From assembly GCA_019242475.1 (NCBI GenBank), contig JAFAVK010000102.1, positions 1 to 64,000 of the forward strand: a stretch of DNA of 64,000 nucleotides. Reading direction: 5' to 3'. This document shows, one piece after another, positions 55,240-62,841 of this stretch. Made by a program: the position numbers and the translations under genes. Positions within the stretch are counted from its first letter, which is position 1; each line of letters starts with the position of its first letter. The stretch comes from Acidobacteriota bacterium. GTDB lineage: Bacteria; Acidobacteriota; Blastocatellia; Pyrinomonadales; Pyrinomonadaceae. The notes under the pieces were generated by a model. The model saw only the letters and a list, made by a program, of their open reading frames with translations, ran no database searches and had not been told where the DNA came from.

Positions 55240-56436
55240 TCAGCGCGGCGCGACCAACTGCGGCGGGGCGGAGACTCTTTGGAAGCGCGCGGGGGAGAAG
55301 GTTTCGAGGACGGCGGGGCTCAAACGGGTTGCCCCGCCCGTCAGGAGGTCTGCGACGATCTCGCCCGCGGCGGGCGCGAGCAGGATGCCGTTGCGGTAGA
55401 ACCCCGTGGCGTAGAAGAGACCTTTCACGTCGGCCGACTCGCCCAGCACGGGCAGGCCGTCGGCCGCGCGCGGCCTCAAGCCCGCCCAGGAGTCTTCCAC
55501 TTCGAGCGACGCGACGGCGGGCGCCAACTCCGCGACGCGCGCGGCAATCGAGCGCGCGCCCTCTTCGGTCACGCGGCATTCGTAAAGGCCGGGCTCGGTC
55601 GTCGAGCCGGCGAGCAGGCGCCCCCCGCGGCGCGGGACGACGTAGCCGCGCGGGCCGTAGACGACGTGTCGGAAGAGCGGCGGCTGACCGGCGGGCTGCC
55701 GGTAACAGAGAATCTGACCGCGCACGGGCTCGACCCGCGGGTCGTCGTTCAAATAAGGATTGCCGTCGTCGGGGAATTTATGAAGCGATGAGTTCCACGC
55801 GCCCGCGGCGAACAGAACCGCGCCCGCCTCAAGCTCGCCTTCGGAAGTCACGACGCCCGCGGCGCGGCCGCTCCGGACGCGGACGCCGCGCGCCTCGACC
55901 CCGCGGTTGACGCGCACGCCCAGGCGCTCGGCCGCGGCGTCGAGTGCGACGAGCAGCCGGCGGCTTTCGACCTGCCAGTCGCGCGGGAACCTGAGCGCCA
56001 TGCGCACGCCCGCCGAGACGTTCGGCTCTAACGCGCGCGCCTCGCGGGCCGTCAGCCGCTCGACTTCGAGCCCCGCGCGCTTCTGCCACGTGAAGCGGCG
56101 CTCGACCTCCTCCTCCTCTTCCTCGTCGAGCGCGAGGTAGAGCGTGCCCGTGCTTTCAATCTCGAAAGGGAGGCCCGACTCCTCGCCCAAAGCGGCGGCG
56201 AAGTCGGGGTACATGTCGCGGCTCGCGCAGAGCAGTCGGAACAGCTCGTCCGGCGAGTCGGCCTCGGCCTGCGGCGCGAGCATCCCGGCGGCCGCGCGCG
56301 AGGCCGAGCCCGCGCGCCCGTCCTCTAAAACGGCGACGCTCAACCCCCGCCGCGCAAGCTCTCTGGCCGCCGCCAGCCCCGCGACGCCGCCGCCGACGAC
56401 GGCCACGTCCGCCCTCTCGCCCAAACTCTTTCGCAT
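55240..56436 (-). CDS. thiO: FAD-dependent glycine oxidase, ThiO-like
   Basis: A 398-residue flavoprotein of the DAO family. The N-terminal FAD site is VVGGGVAGLAAARELARRG, and the C-terminal part has EDSWAGLRPRAADGLPVLGE and GLFYATGFYRNGILLAPAAG, which fit ThiO. It would oxidise glycine to iminoglycine for the thiazole part of thiamine, in the cytosol. No other thi genes are adjacent. It diverges from the isocitrate dehydrogenase gene across a repeat cassette. Confidence 0.9.
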   Translation of the reverse strand: MRKSLGERADVAVVGGGVAGLAAARELARRGLSVAVLEDGRAGSASRAAAGMLAPQAEADSPDELFRLLCASRDMYPDFAAALGEESGLPFEIESTGTLYLALDEEEEEEVERRFTWQKRAGLEVERLTAREARALEPNVSAGVRMALRFPRDWQVESRRLLVALDAAAERLGVRVNRGVEARGVRVRSGRAAGVVTSEGELEAGAVLFAAGAWNSSLHKFPDDGNPYLNDDPRVEPVRGQILCYRQPAGQPPLFRHVVYGPRGYVVPRRGGRLLAGSTTEPGLYECRVTEEGARSIAARVAELAPAVASLEVEDSWAGLRPRAADGLPVLGESADVKGLFYATGFYRNGILLAPAAGEIVADLLTGGATRLSPAVLETFSPARFQRVSAPPQLVAPR

Positions 56437-56470
56437 TTTGAAGGACTGCTGGTATGATTCGGGAAAAATA

Positions 56471-56573
56471 AACAGTTTTCAGTTCTCGGTTTTCAGGGGC
56501 CGGAGGGTCTCAGGAAAAGACTGCCTTGCCTCGGCTAAAAACTGAAAACCAAAGACTGAAAACTGAAAACCGA
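56471..56573. repeat. Inverted heptad repeats in divergent promoter region
   Basis: Left 56471-56497 reads AACAGTTTTCAGTTCTCGGT and on; right 56537-56573 reads ACTGAAAACCAAAGACTGAA and on. The right side repeats a 7-bp block (AACTGAA/AACCAAA/GACTGAA/AACTGAA/AACCGAC) and is the inverse of the left. It ends one base before the isocitrate dehydrogenase ATG, so it occupies the ribosome-binding region. The 40 bases between the arms contain no clear promoter. Confidence 0.82.
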
Positions 56574-56574
56574 C

Positions 56575-57576
56575 ATGCCACATACTATCACACTCATTCC
56601 GGGCGACGGCATCGGGCCGGAGGTCTCTTCGGCGGTCGTGCGCATCATCGAGGCGACGGGCGTTGACATCCGTTGGGAGACGCACTACGCGGGCGCGCAG
56701 GCGCTCGAAAAGTTCGGCTCGACGCTGCCCGAAGAGCTTTTGGAGTCGATCAAGCGCAACCGGGTCGCGCTCAAAGGCCCCATCACGACGCCGGTCGGGA
56801 AGGGCTTCACGTCGGTCAACGTCGGGCTGCGGAAGGCGCTCGACCTCTACGCCAACCTGCGCCCCGTCCGCGCGCTGCCCGGCGTGCCCGCGCGCTACCC
56901 CGAACTCGACCTCGTCGTCGTGCGCGAGAACACCGAAGACCTCTACGCGGGGATCGAGCACGTCGTCGTCCCCGGCGTCGTCGAGTCGATTAAGGTCATC
57001 ACCGAGAAGGCTTCGACGCGCATCGCCCGCTACGCCTTCGAGTTCGCGCGGCGCGAGGGCCGGAAGAAAGTGACGGCCGTCCACAAGGCCAACATCATGA
57101 AACTCTCCGACGGCCTCTTCCTCGAATGCTTCCGCAAGGTGGCGGCCGACTACCCCGAGATCGCGGCCGAGGACAAGATCGTGGACAACGCCTGCATGCA
57201 GCTCGTCATGCGCCCCGAGCAGTTCGACGTGATGCTTCTGGAGAACCTCTACGGCGACATCGTCTCCGACCTGTGCGCCGGGCTCATCGGCGGACTCGGC
57301 CTCGTCCCCGGCGCGAACATCGGCGAGCTGGGCGCGGTCTTCGAGGCCGTCCACGGCTCCGCCCCAGACATCGCCGGCCAGGGGATCGCCAACCCGACCG
57401 CGCTCCTCCAGTCCGGCATCCTCATGCTCCGCCACCTCGGCGAGCGCGACGCCGCCGAGCGCATCGAGAAGGCCATGCTCAAGGTCTACACCGACGGCCA
57501 GGTGCGCACGCGCGACGTGGGCGGCAACTCCCACACCGACGAGTTCGCGCAGGCCGTCATCCAGGGGATGGGGTGA
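56575..57576 (+). CDS. NAD-dependent isocitrate dehydrogenase
   Basis: A 333-residue beta-decarboxylating dehydrogenase. ITLIPGDGIGPEVSSAVVRI, the substrate motif SVNVGLRKALDLYANLRPVR, and VVRENTEDLYAGIEH indicate isocitrate rather than isopropylmalate dehydrogenase. Metal ligands are Asp residues in LENLYGDIVSDLCAGL. The segment HGSAPDIAGQGIANPTALLQ, with Asp/Ile where NADP enzymes have Lys/Tyr, indicates NAD. It makes 2-oxoglutarate in the TCA cycle. Homoisocitrate dehydrogenase cannot be excluded. No Shine-Dalgarno site is seen because the repeat cassette reaches the ATG. Confidence 0.93.
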   Translation: MPHTITLIPGDGIGPEVSSAVVRIIEATGVDIRWETHYAGAQALEKFGSTLPEELLESIKRNRVALKGPITTPVGKGFTSVNVGLRKALDLYANLRPVRALPGVPARYPELDLVVVRENTEDLYAGIEHVVVPGVVESIKVITEKASTRIARYAFEFARREGRKKVTAVHKANIMKLSDGLFLECFRKVAADYPEIAAEDKIVDNACMQLVMRPEQFDVMLLENLYGDIVSDLCAGLIGGLGLVPGANIGELGAVFEAVHGSAPDIAGQGIANPTALLQSGILMLRHLGERDAAERIEKAMLKVYTDGQVRTRDVGGNSHTDEFAQAVIQGMG

Positions 57577-57610
57577 GACGGGAAAGAGAGGGCGCGGCCT
57601 TAGCGCGCGG

Positions 57611-58201
57611 TCAGGCGTCGAAGGCGACGCCGTCGTAGATGTCTCGGAGCTTGAGCGCGCAGCCGATTGATTCAAGCTCAAGCGAGGCGTCGAGGCCGGT
57701 CACGTCGCGCCGCTGCCACGAGTCGCCTTCGAGCCGCGTGTAGTGCGTTACGCGCGGCCCGTCCTGCGAGACGAGCAGGTAGTCTCGCAGGCTCGGGACG
57801 GCCTGGTAGGCGATGAACTTCGGCCCCTCGTCCAGCGCGGCCGTGCTCGGCGACATTACCTCGACAACCACGACAGGGTTGACGAGCGCGTCGTGCCCTT
57901 TTTTGTTCTTGAACTCCGGCTCGCCACACACGACGCTCGCGTCCGGATACCGGTAAGGCGGGAGCGTCGGCGTCCAGATGGGCGCGTCGCCGGTGAAGGG
58001 CTTACAACGCCCGCCGCGTAAGGCCACGGCGAGCGAGGCGAGGACGTTGCTGGAAATTAAATGGTGTGAGCGGCTGCCGCCGCTCATGCAGACGATCTCG
58101 CCGTCCCAGTACTCGAAGCGCGCGTCGCTCGCGTCTTCGAGCGCGAAGTATTCTTCGAGTGAGTAGTAGTGTTGCGGCACGTCTTTCGGGTTGGACGCCA
58201 T
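57611..58201 (-). CDS. Uma2/DUF820-family PD-(D/E)XK protein
   Basis: A 196-residue Uma2-family protein starting MASNPKDVPQHYYSLEEYFA. Key segments are YRYPDASVVCGEPEF, VVVVEVMSPSTAALDEGPKF and LRDYLLVSQDGPRVTHYTRL. AGGAGGAG lies about 7 nt before the ATG at 58201. It resembles the protein at 25512 in fold. Substrate unproven. It converges closely with the isocitrate dehydrogenase gene (34 bases apart). Confidence 0.92.
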   Translation of the reverse strand: MASNPKDVPQHYYSLEEYFALEDASDARFEYWDGEIVCMSGGSRSHHLISSNVLASLAVALRGGRCKPFTGDAPIWTPTLPPYRYPDASVVCGEPEFKNKKGHDALVNPVVVVEVMSPSTAALDEGPKFIAYQAVPSLRDYLLVSQDGPRVTHYTRLEGDSWQRRDVTGLDASLELESIGCALKLRDIYDGVAFDA

Positions 58202-58587
58202 CTCAAGTCTCCTCCTGTTGCTGGATAACATCTCCGAGACTTGGCGGCGCCGCGGGCGTTCTGGATTTTATCCCATCCCGTCGCGCGGCGGAACGGCGAC
58301 GACGTCCGCCCGCGCCGTTGGCGCTCGGAAAAATCTTGACAGCGGGGGCGCGCCGGACATAGAGTTTCGGCGCGCCTTTCCATTTACAGTTCTCTATAGA
58401 AGAAAAGTAGGGACGCGGAGTCCGCGCGGCCGTCTCCGGACGGCCTTGCGCTCCGATGATAAGAGAATCTCCCCGTGCCGGCGGCCGGCAACTTCGTGGC
58501 CGCCCCCTCGACCCGCGCGGCGCACGCGGCAAACGTGCTACGCGAAGGTCGTTTCCACCTCTGCCACGAGGCCCAAGGAGTTCCACC
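58202..58587. other. Divergent intergenic region
   Basis: 386 bases between the Uma2 and TIGR03118-like genes. A sigma70-like promoter is present at 58336-58365 for the plus-strand gene. The rest shows no coding sequence that I can support. A strong Shine-Dalgarno AAGGAG lies at 58575-58580 in front of the ATG. Confidence 0.55.
58336..58365 (+). promoter_or_regulatory. Sigma70-like promoter
   Basis: TTGACA at 58336-58341 and TAGAGT at 58360-58365, spaced 18 bases. The -35 is a perfect match and the -10 matches four of six. It is about 220 bases upstream of the ATG at 58588, so a long leader would result. Confidence 0.45.
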
Positions 58588-61380
58588 ATGTTTCGTTCAC
58601 CCGCGCGCAAGCGCCGCCTGAGAAGATCGCTGAGCTTAGCCCTGACCCTCATCTTTATGGTCGCCTTCATACCGCCGCCGCCCGCCGCGCGGTACTTCGC
58701 GGGCGCGGCCCGCGCGCAGGAGCCGAACGTCCCGTCCATCGCGCCGGGCTCGGCCTACCGGCAGACGAATCTCATCTCGGACGTGCCGGGCCTCTCGCCC
58801 GTGCTCGACCCGCTGCTCGTCAACCCGTGGGGCCTCACGGTCAGGGGCACCAGCCCCTTCTGGGCCGTCAACAACGGGACGAGCACGACGCAGCTCATCC
58901 GCGGCGACGTGTCGGGCGCGCCCGTCGTGCTCAACCCGAACCCGCAGACGATTAACATCCCGGGCGGCCTCCCGACGGGCACCGTGGGGAACTCGACCAC
59001 CGACTTCCAGATCACCCCGCCCGGCGGCGGCACGCCCGCCGCGGCCAACTTCATCTTCGACTCGATCACCGGCAACATCACCGCGTGGAACGGGGCGAGC
59101 GGCGCCGCCGCGCAGAACGTCGTCTCGATGCCGGGCCACGTCTGGACGGGCCTCGCCATCGGCTCGAACTCCGGCGGCAACCGGCTCTACGCCGCCGACT
59201 TCGCCAACAACCACATCGACGTGTTCACCGGCACGTTCACGGCGACGACCGTCACGGGCGGCTTCATCGACGCGACCATCCCGGCCGGCTTCGCGCCCTT
59301 CAACATCCAGAACCTCGGCGGCTCGCTCTACGTCGCCTACGCGAAGGTCGGCACGGGCGGGCACGACCAGGCGGGCGTCGGCAACGGCTACGTCCGCAAG
59401 TTCAACACCGACGGCGTGCGCGACCTGACGTTCGCCATCAACAACGGCGCGCTCAACTCGCCGTGGGGCCTGACCATCGCGCCCGCCAGCTTCGGCGTCT
59501 ACGGCAACGCGCTCCTCGTCGGCAACTTCGGCGAGGGCAACGGCTCGATCCACGCCTACAACCCGACGACGGGCGCCCCCTCGGCCACCGACAACGCGCT
59601 CAAGGACGAGTCGAACCACGACATCGTGATCGACGAGCTGTGGGCGCTCGCGTTCGGCAACGGCGGCAACGGCGGCGACGTGAACACGCTCTACTTCACC
59701 TCCGGCCTCGGCGAGGAGGAGCACGGCCTCTTCGGCAAGCTCAACCCGACGACCTCGCAGGCCACCTCGCTCATCCAGTTCGCCACCGACAACTTCGCCG
59801 TGGACGAGGCGGGCGGCCACGTCGATTTCACCGTCATCCGCACCGGCGACACGTCGGGCGCGGCCACCGTCAACTACAACACCTTCGACGAGTCGTCGGC
59901 CGGCCACGCCTCGCAGAAGAGTGACTACGAGATTTCGCTCGGCACGCTCAGCTTCGCCGCGGGCGAGACCTCGAAGACCTTCCGCATCCTGATCGTGGAC
60001 GACAAGTTCGTCGAGGGCGACGAGACCATCGACCTCATGCTCTCGAACCCGACGGGCACAGGCGTCGGGCTCGGCAACCCGAACAAGGCCGAGGTGACCA
60101 TCCTCGACAACGACTCGACGCCGCCCGCGACCAACCCCATCGACGACCCGTCCTTCTTCGTCCGCCAGCACTACCTCGACTTCCTGAACCGCGAGCCGGA
60201 CGCCGCGGGGCAGGCGTTCTGGACGAATGAGATTACGTCGTGCGCCGGCAACGCCGCCTGCATCGAGAACAAGCGCGTCAACGTCTCGGCCGCCTTCTTC
60301 CTGTCGATTGAGTTCCAGCGCACAGGGTATCTGGCCTACCTGACGCACCGCACGGCCTTCGGCGCGAACGCTTCGGGGTCGCCCGCGCCCGTCCTCTACG
60401 GCAACTTCATGCGCGACGTGCAGACGCTCCAGCGCGGCTTCGTCTTCGGCGCGCCCGGCGCCGACGCCGTGCTCGAAGCGAACAAGGTCGCCTACTTCAA
60501 CGAGTTCGTCACGCGCCCCGAGTTCGTCGCGAAGTACCCCTCGACGCTGACGAACGACCAGTACGTCGATAACCTGCTCGCCTCGGCCGGGCTCTCGCCG
60601 TCGCAGGTGCGGCTCTTCGTCGTGAGCCTGACGAACTCGCAGGAGGTGCCGCCGACGGTGCCGACGACGACGACGGGCGCGGCGCGGCCCGCCTCTTCCG
60701 GCACGGCGCGCTTCCAGTTCAACGACGCGCAGACGGCGATGACCTTCACCGCCACGATCAGCAACATCGACGTGGGCGGGCAGACCGCCGACACGAACGA
60801 CGACCTCGTCGCGGCGCACATCCACGCCGGGGCCTCGGTCGCGCCGGGCGTCAACGGCCCCGTCGTCTGGGGCTTCTTCGGCGCGCCGTTCAACGACAAC
60901 AACCCGAACGACCAGTCCTTCTTCCCGACGCCGGGCGGCGTCGGCGGCACGTTCAGCGGCAAGTGGGACGCGCCCGAGGGCAACGGGACGACGCTCGCCG
61001 CGCAGCTCGACAACCTGCGCAACGGGCGCGCCTACATCAACTTCCACACGAAACAGTTCGGGGGCGGCGAGATCCGCGGCAACTTCCCCGCGGCCGACGC
61101 CTTCCGCAACTCGCTCGTGGCGGGCCTGAACGGCTCGACCATGACGCGCGCGCAGGTGCTCCGCGCCATCGCCGAGTCCGAGGAGTTGAACTCGCGCGAG
61201 TTCAACTCGGCCTTCGTCACGATGGAGTACTTCGGCTACCTGCGCCGCGACCCCGACACCGCCGGCTTCAACTTCTGGCTCAACAAGCTGAACGCCTTCA
61301 ACGGCAACTTCCAGAACGCCGAGATGGTCAAAGCCTTCATCTCGTCGTCCGAGTACCGCCAGCGCTTCGGCCCGAGTTAG
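58588..61380 (+). CDS. Exported TIGR03118/Calx-beta/DUF4214 protein with nested CHRD domain
   Basis: A 930-residue protein. A signal peptide (SLALTLIFMVAFIPPPP region) precedes a TIGR03118-type domain (45-390; LVNPWGLTVRGTSPFWAVNN), a Calx-beta domain (396-510), and the first part of a DUF4214 module (520-665; HYLDFLNREPDAAGQAFWTN). A CHRD domain (673-832; VSLTNSQEVPP and GRAYINFHTKQFGGGEIRG) interrupts the module, which resumes and ends EYRQRFGPS. The CHRD insertion is not in the other three DUF4214 genes. A strong AAGGAG lies 7 nt before the ATG. Extracellular; function unknown. Confidence 0.92.
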   Translation: MFRSPARKRRLRRSLSLALTLIFMVAFIPPPPAARYFAGAARAQEPNVPSIAPGSAYRQTNLISDVPGLSPVLDPLLVNPWGLTVRGTSPFWAVNNGTSTTQLIRGDVSGAPVVLNPNPQTINIPGGLPTGTVGNSTTDFQITPPGGGTPAAANFIFDSITGNITAWNGASGAAAQNVVSMPGHVWTGLAIGSNSGGNRLYAADFANNHIDVFTGTFTATTVTGGFIDATIPAGFAPFNIQNLGGSLYVAYAKVGTGGHDQAGVGNGYVRKFNTDGVRDLTFAINNGALNSPWGLTIAPASFGVYGNALLVGNFGEGNGSIHAYNPTTGAPSATDNALKDESNHDIVIDELWALAFGNGGNGGDVNTLYFTSGLGEEEHGLFGKLNPTTSQATSLIQFATDNFAVDEAGGHVDFTVIRTGDTSGAATVNYNTFDESSAGHASQKSDYEISLGTLSFAAGETSKTFRILIVDDKFVEGDETIDLMLSNPTGTGVGLGNPNKAEVTILDNDSTPPATNPIDDPSFFVRQHYLDFLNREPDAAGQAFWTNEITSCAGNAACIENKRVNVSAAFFLSIEFQRTGYLAYLTHRTAFGANASGSPAPVLYGNFMRDVQTLQRGFVFGAPGADAVLEANKVAYFNEFVTRPEFVAKYPSTLTNDQYVDNLLASAGLSPSQVRLFVVSLTNSQEVPPTVPTTTTGAARPASSGTARFQFNDAQTAMTFTATISNIDVGGQTADTNDDLVAAHIHAGASVAPGVNGPVVWGFFGAPFNDNNPNDQSFFPTPGGVGGTFSGKWDAPEGNGTTLAAQLDNLRNGRAYINFHTKQFGGGEIRGNFPAADAFRNSLVAGLNGSTMTRAQVLRAIAESEELNSREFNSAFVTMEYFGYLRRDPDTAGFNFWLNKLNAFNGNFQNAEMVKAFISSSEYRQRFGPS

Positions 61381-61383
61381 AAA

Positions 61384-61539
61384 GCAGTAGGCAGTAGGCA
61401 GTTAGCCGTCTGCGAAAGTAGTCAAGCGAATCGGGGGCGGCGAGTCTTAACAAGCTCGCCGCCCCCGATTCGTTGAGTCGTCTTCGTTAAGACGCTTCCT
61501 GCCTTCAACTGCCTACTGCCATCTGCCTACTGCCTACTA
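61384..61539. repeat. Heptad-repeat hairpin cassette between convergent genes
   Basis: Left: GCAGTAG/GCAGTAG/GCAGTTA heptads (61384-61405). Centre: a 17-bp stem GAATCGGGGGCGGCGAG with CTCGCCGCCCCCGATTC (61428-61444 and 61455-61471) and a short loop. Right: GCCTACT/GCCATCT/GCCTACT/GCCTACT heptads (61507-61539). The right end forms the stop codon of the M16 gene (TAG at 61537). It would terminate both genes. Confidence 0.9.
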
Positions 61540-62841
61540 TTCGACGGGCTCGCCGCCCGCCGGGTCGATGTCGCCGGCGACGACGACGGTGAGGCGCTCG
61601 GGGCGGAAGTATTTGCGGATTGCCGCGTTGGCCTCCTCGACCGTGACGCGGCCGACCAGCTCCGGGTAGCGCTCGACGTAGTCGAGCCCCAGCCGGTAGA
61701 ACTCCGCGTTCCACAGCGCCGCCGCCAGCCCCGCGTTCGTCGAGAGCGAGACCTTGAACGACCCGACGGCCGAAGACTTCTCGTCCTCCAACTCCTCCGG
61801 GCGTATGCCGTGTTCGACAAACTCTTGCAGCACGCCGAGCGCGGACTCGATGGCGCGCTCGACGTTGCCGGGGTTGACCGAGACGGCGATGTACCACGGC
61901 CCGGCCGCCAAACTGGGCGCGCGGAAGCGCGACGCGATGCCGTAGGTCAGCCCCTCCGCGTCGCGCACGCGCAGGCCGAGGCGCGAGGAGAGCGTGGACT
62001 CGCCGAGCGCGCGGTTGGCGAGCATCGCCGCGTAGTAGTCCGAAGCGTCGCGCCTGAGCGCCGCCGCCGTCCCCAGCATCACGTCCACGTTCGCCTTGTC
62101 GCGCACGAGCACCAACTCGCGCCGCGCCGAGGCGGGCGGCTCCGGGTCTGTCACTTCGACCTCGGCGTCCCCGGGGCCGCCGAAGCCCTCGAACGCCTCG
62201 CGCAGCACGCGCGCCGCCGCGCCCGACTCGACGCCGCCCGCGGCCGAGAGGATCAGCGTGCGCCCGCCGTAGAATTTCTCGTAGAAGCCGCGCACGTCCT
62301 CGACCGTGACGGACGAAATGCTCTCGATGAGGCGCTCGCCCGCGTGCGTGTAGAAGGGATGCCGCTCGTCAAAGAGCGTCTGCGTCAGGCGCTCGTAGGC
62401 GCGCCACCCCGTGTCCGACTGCTTCTCGCGGACGGCCGCGATGGTCTGCTGCTTGAGCTTCTCCAGCTCTTCGGCGGGGAAGGAGGGCTCGCGCAGCATC
62501 TCGGCGAGCGTCGCGGCGAGGGCGGGGAAGTCTCCCGCGAGCGACCGCGCGCTGATCTGCACGGCGAAGACGTCCGCGTCGAAGTCGATGTCCGCGCCGA
62601 CCGTTTCGAGCGCGCCCGCGAGTTCGAGCTTGCCCCTCCTGCGGGTGCCGCGCTTCAGCATCTCGGCCGTGAGGCGCGCGAGCCCCGGCTTCTCCTTCGG
62701 CTCGAAGTGCGAGCCGGCGCGCAGGCTCCCGCGCAGCGCGACCGTCGGCGAGGCCGGATTCTCGACGAGCAGCACGACCGCGCCCGTCTCCAACTCCTCG
62801 CGCACGACACGTGAAGAGAGTCCCGTCCCGACCTCTCTCAT
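61537..62841 (-). CDS. M16-family peptidase, inactive-site subunit
   Basis: A 434-residue M16 protein. The region that should hold HxxEH reads GLARLTAEMLKRG, so the zinc site is absent. C-terminal motifs RELVLVRDKANVDVMLGTAA, and GLTYGIASRFRAP, are normal for the family. Such inactive subunits pair with active ones to form a clamshell protease, and here the partner is the overlapping gene at 62838. The ATG overlaps the partner TGA by 4 bases. Its stop codon is inside the heptad cassette. Confidence 0.93.
   Translation of the reverse strand: MREVGTGLSSRVVREELETGAVVLLVENPASPTVALRGSLRAGSHFEPKEKPGLARLTAEMLKRGTRRRGKLELAGALETVGADIDFDADVFAVQISARSLAGDFPALAATLAEMLREPSFPAEELEKLKQQTIAAVREKQSDTGWRAYERLTQTLFDERHPFYTHAGERLIESISSVTVEDVRGFYEKFYGGRTLILSAAGGVESGAAARVLREAFEGFGGPGDAEVEVTDPEPPASARRELVLVRDKANVDVMLGTAAALRRDASDYYAAMLANRALGESTLSSRLGLRVRDAEGLTYGIASRFRAPSLAAGPWYIAVSVNPGNVERAIESALGVLQEFVEHGIRPEELEDEKSSAVGSFKVSLSTNAGLAAALWNAEFYRLGLDYVERYPELVGRVTVEEANAAIRKYFRPERLTVVVAGDIDPAGGEPVE

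Noticed and set aside
42128..61539. The heptad cassettes as insertion sequences or MITEs
   Set aside because: No transposase, no target-site duplication that I can identify, and most copies do not share sequence.
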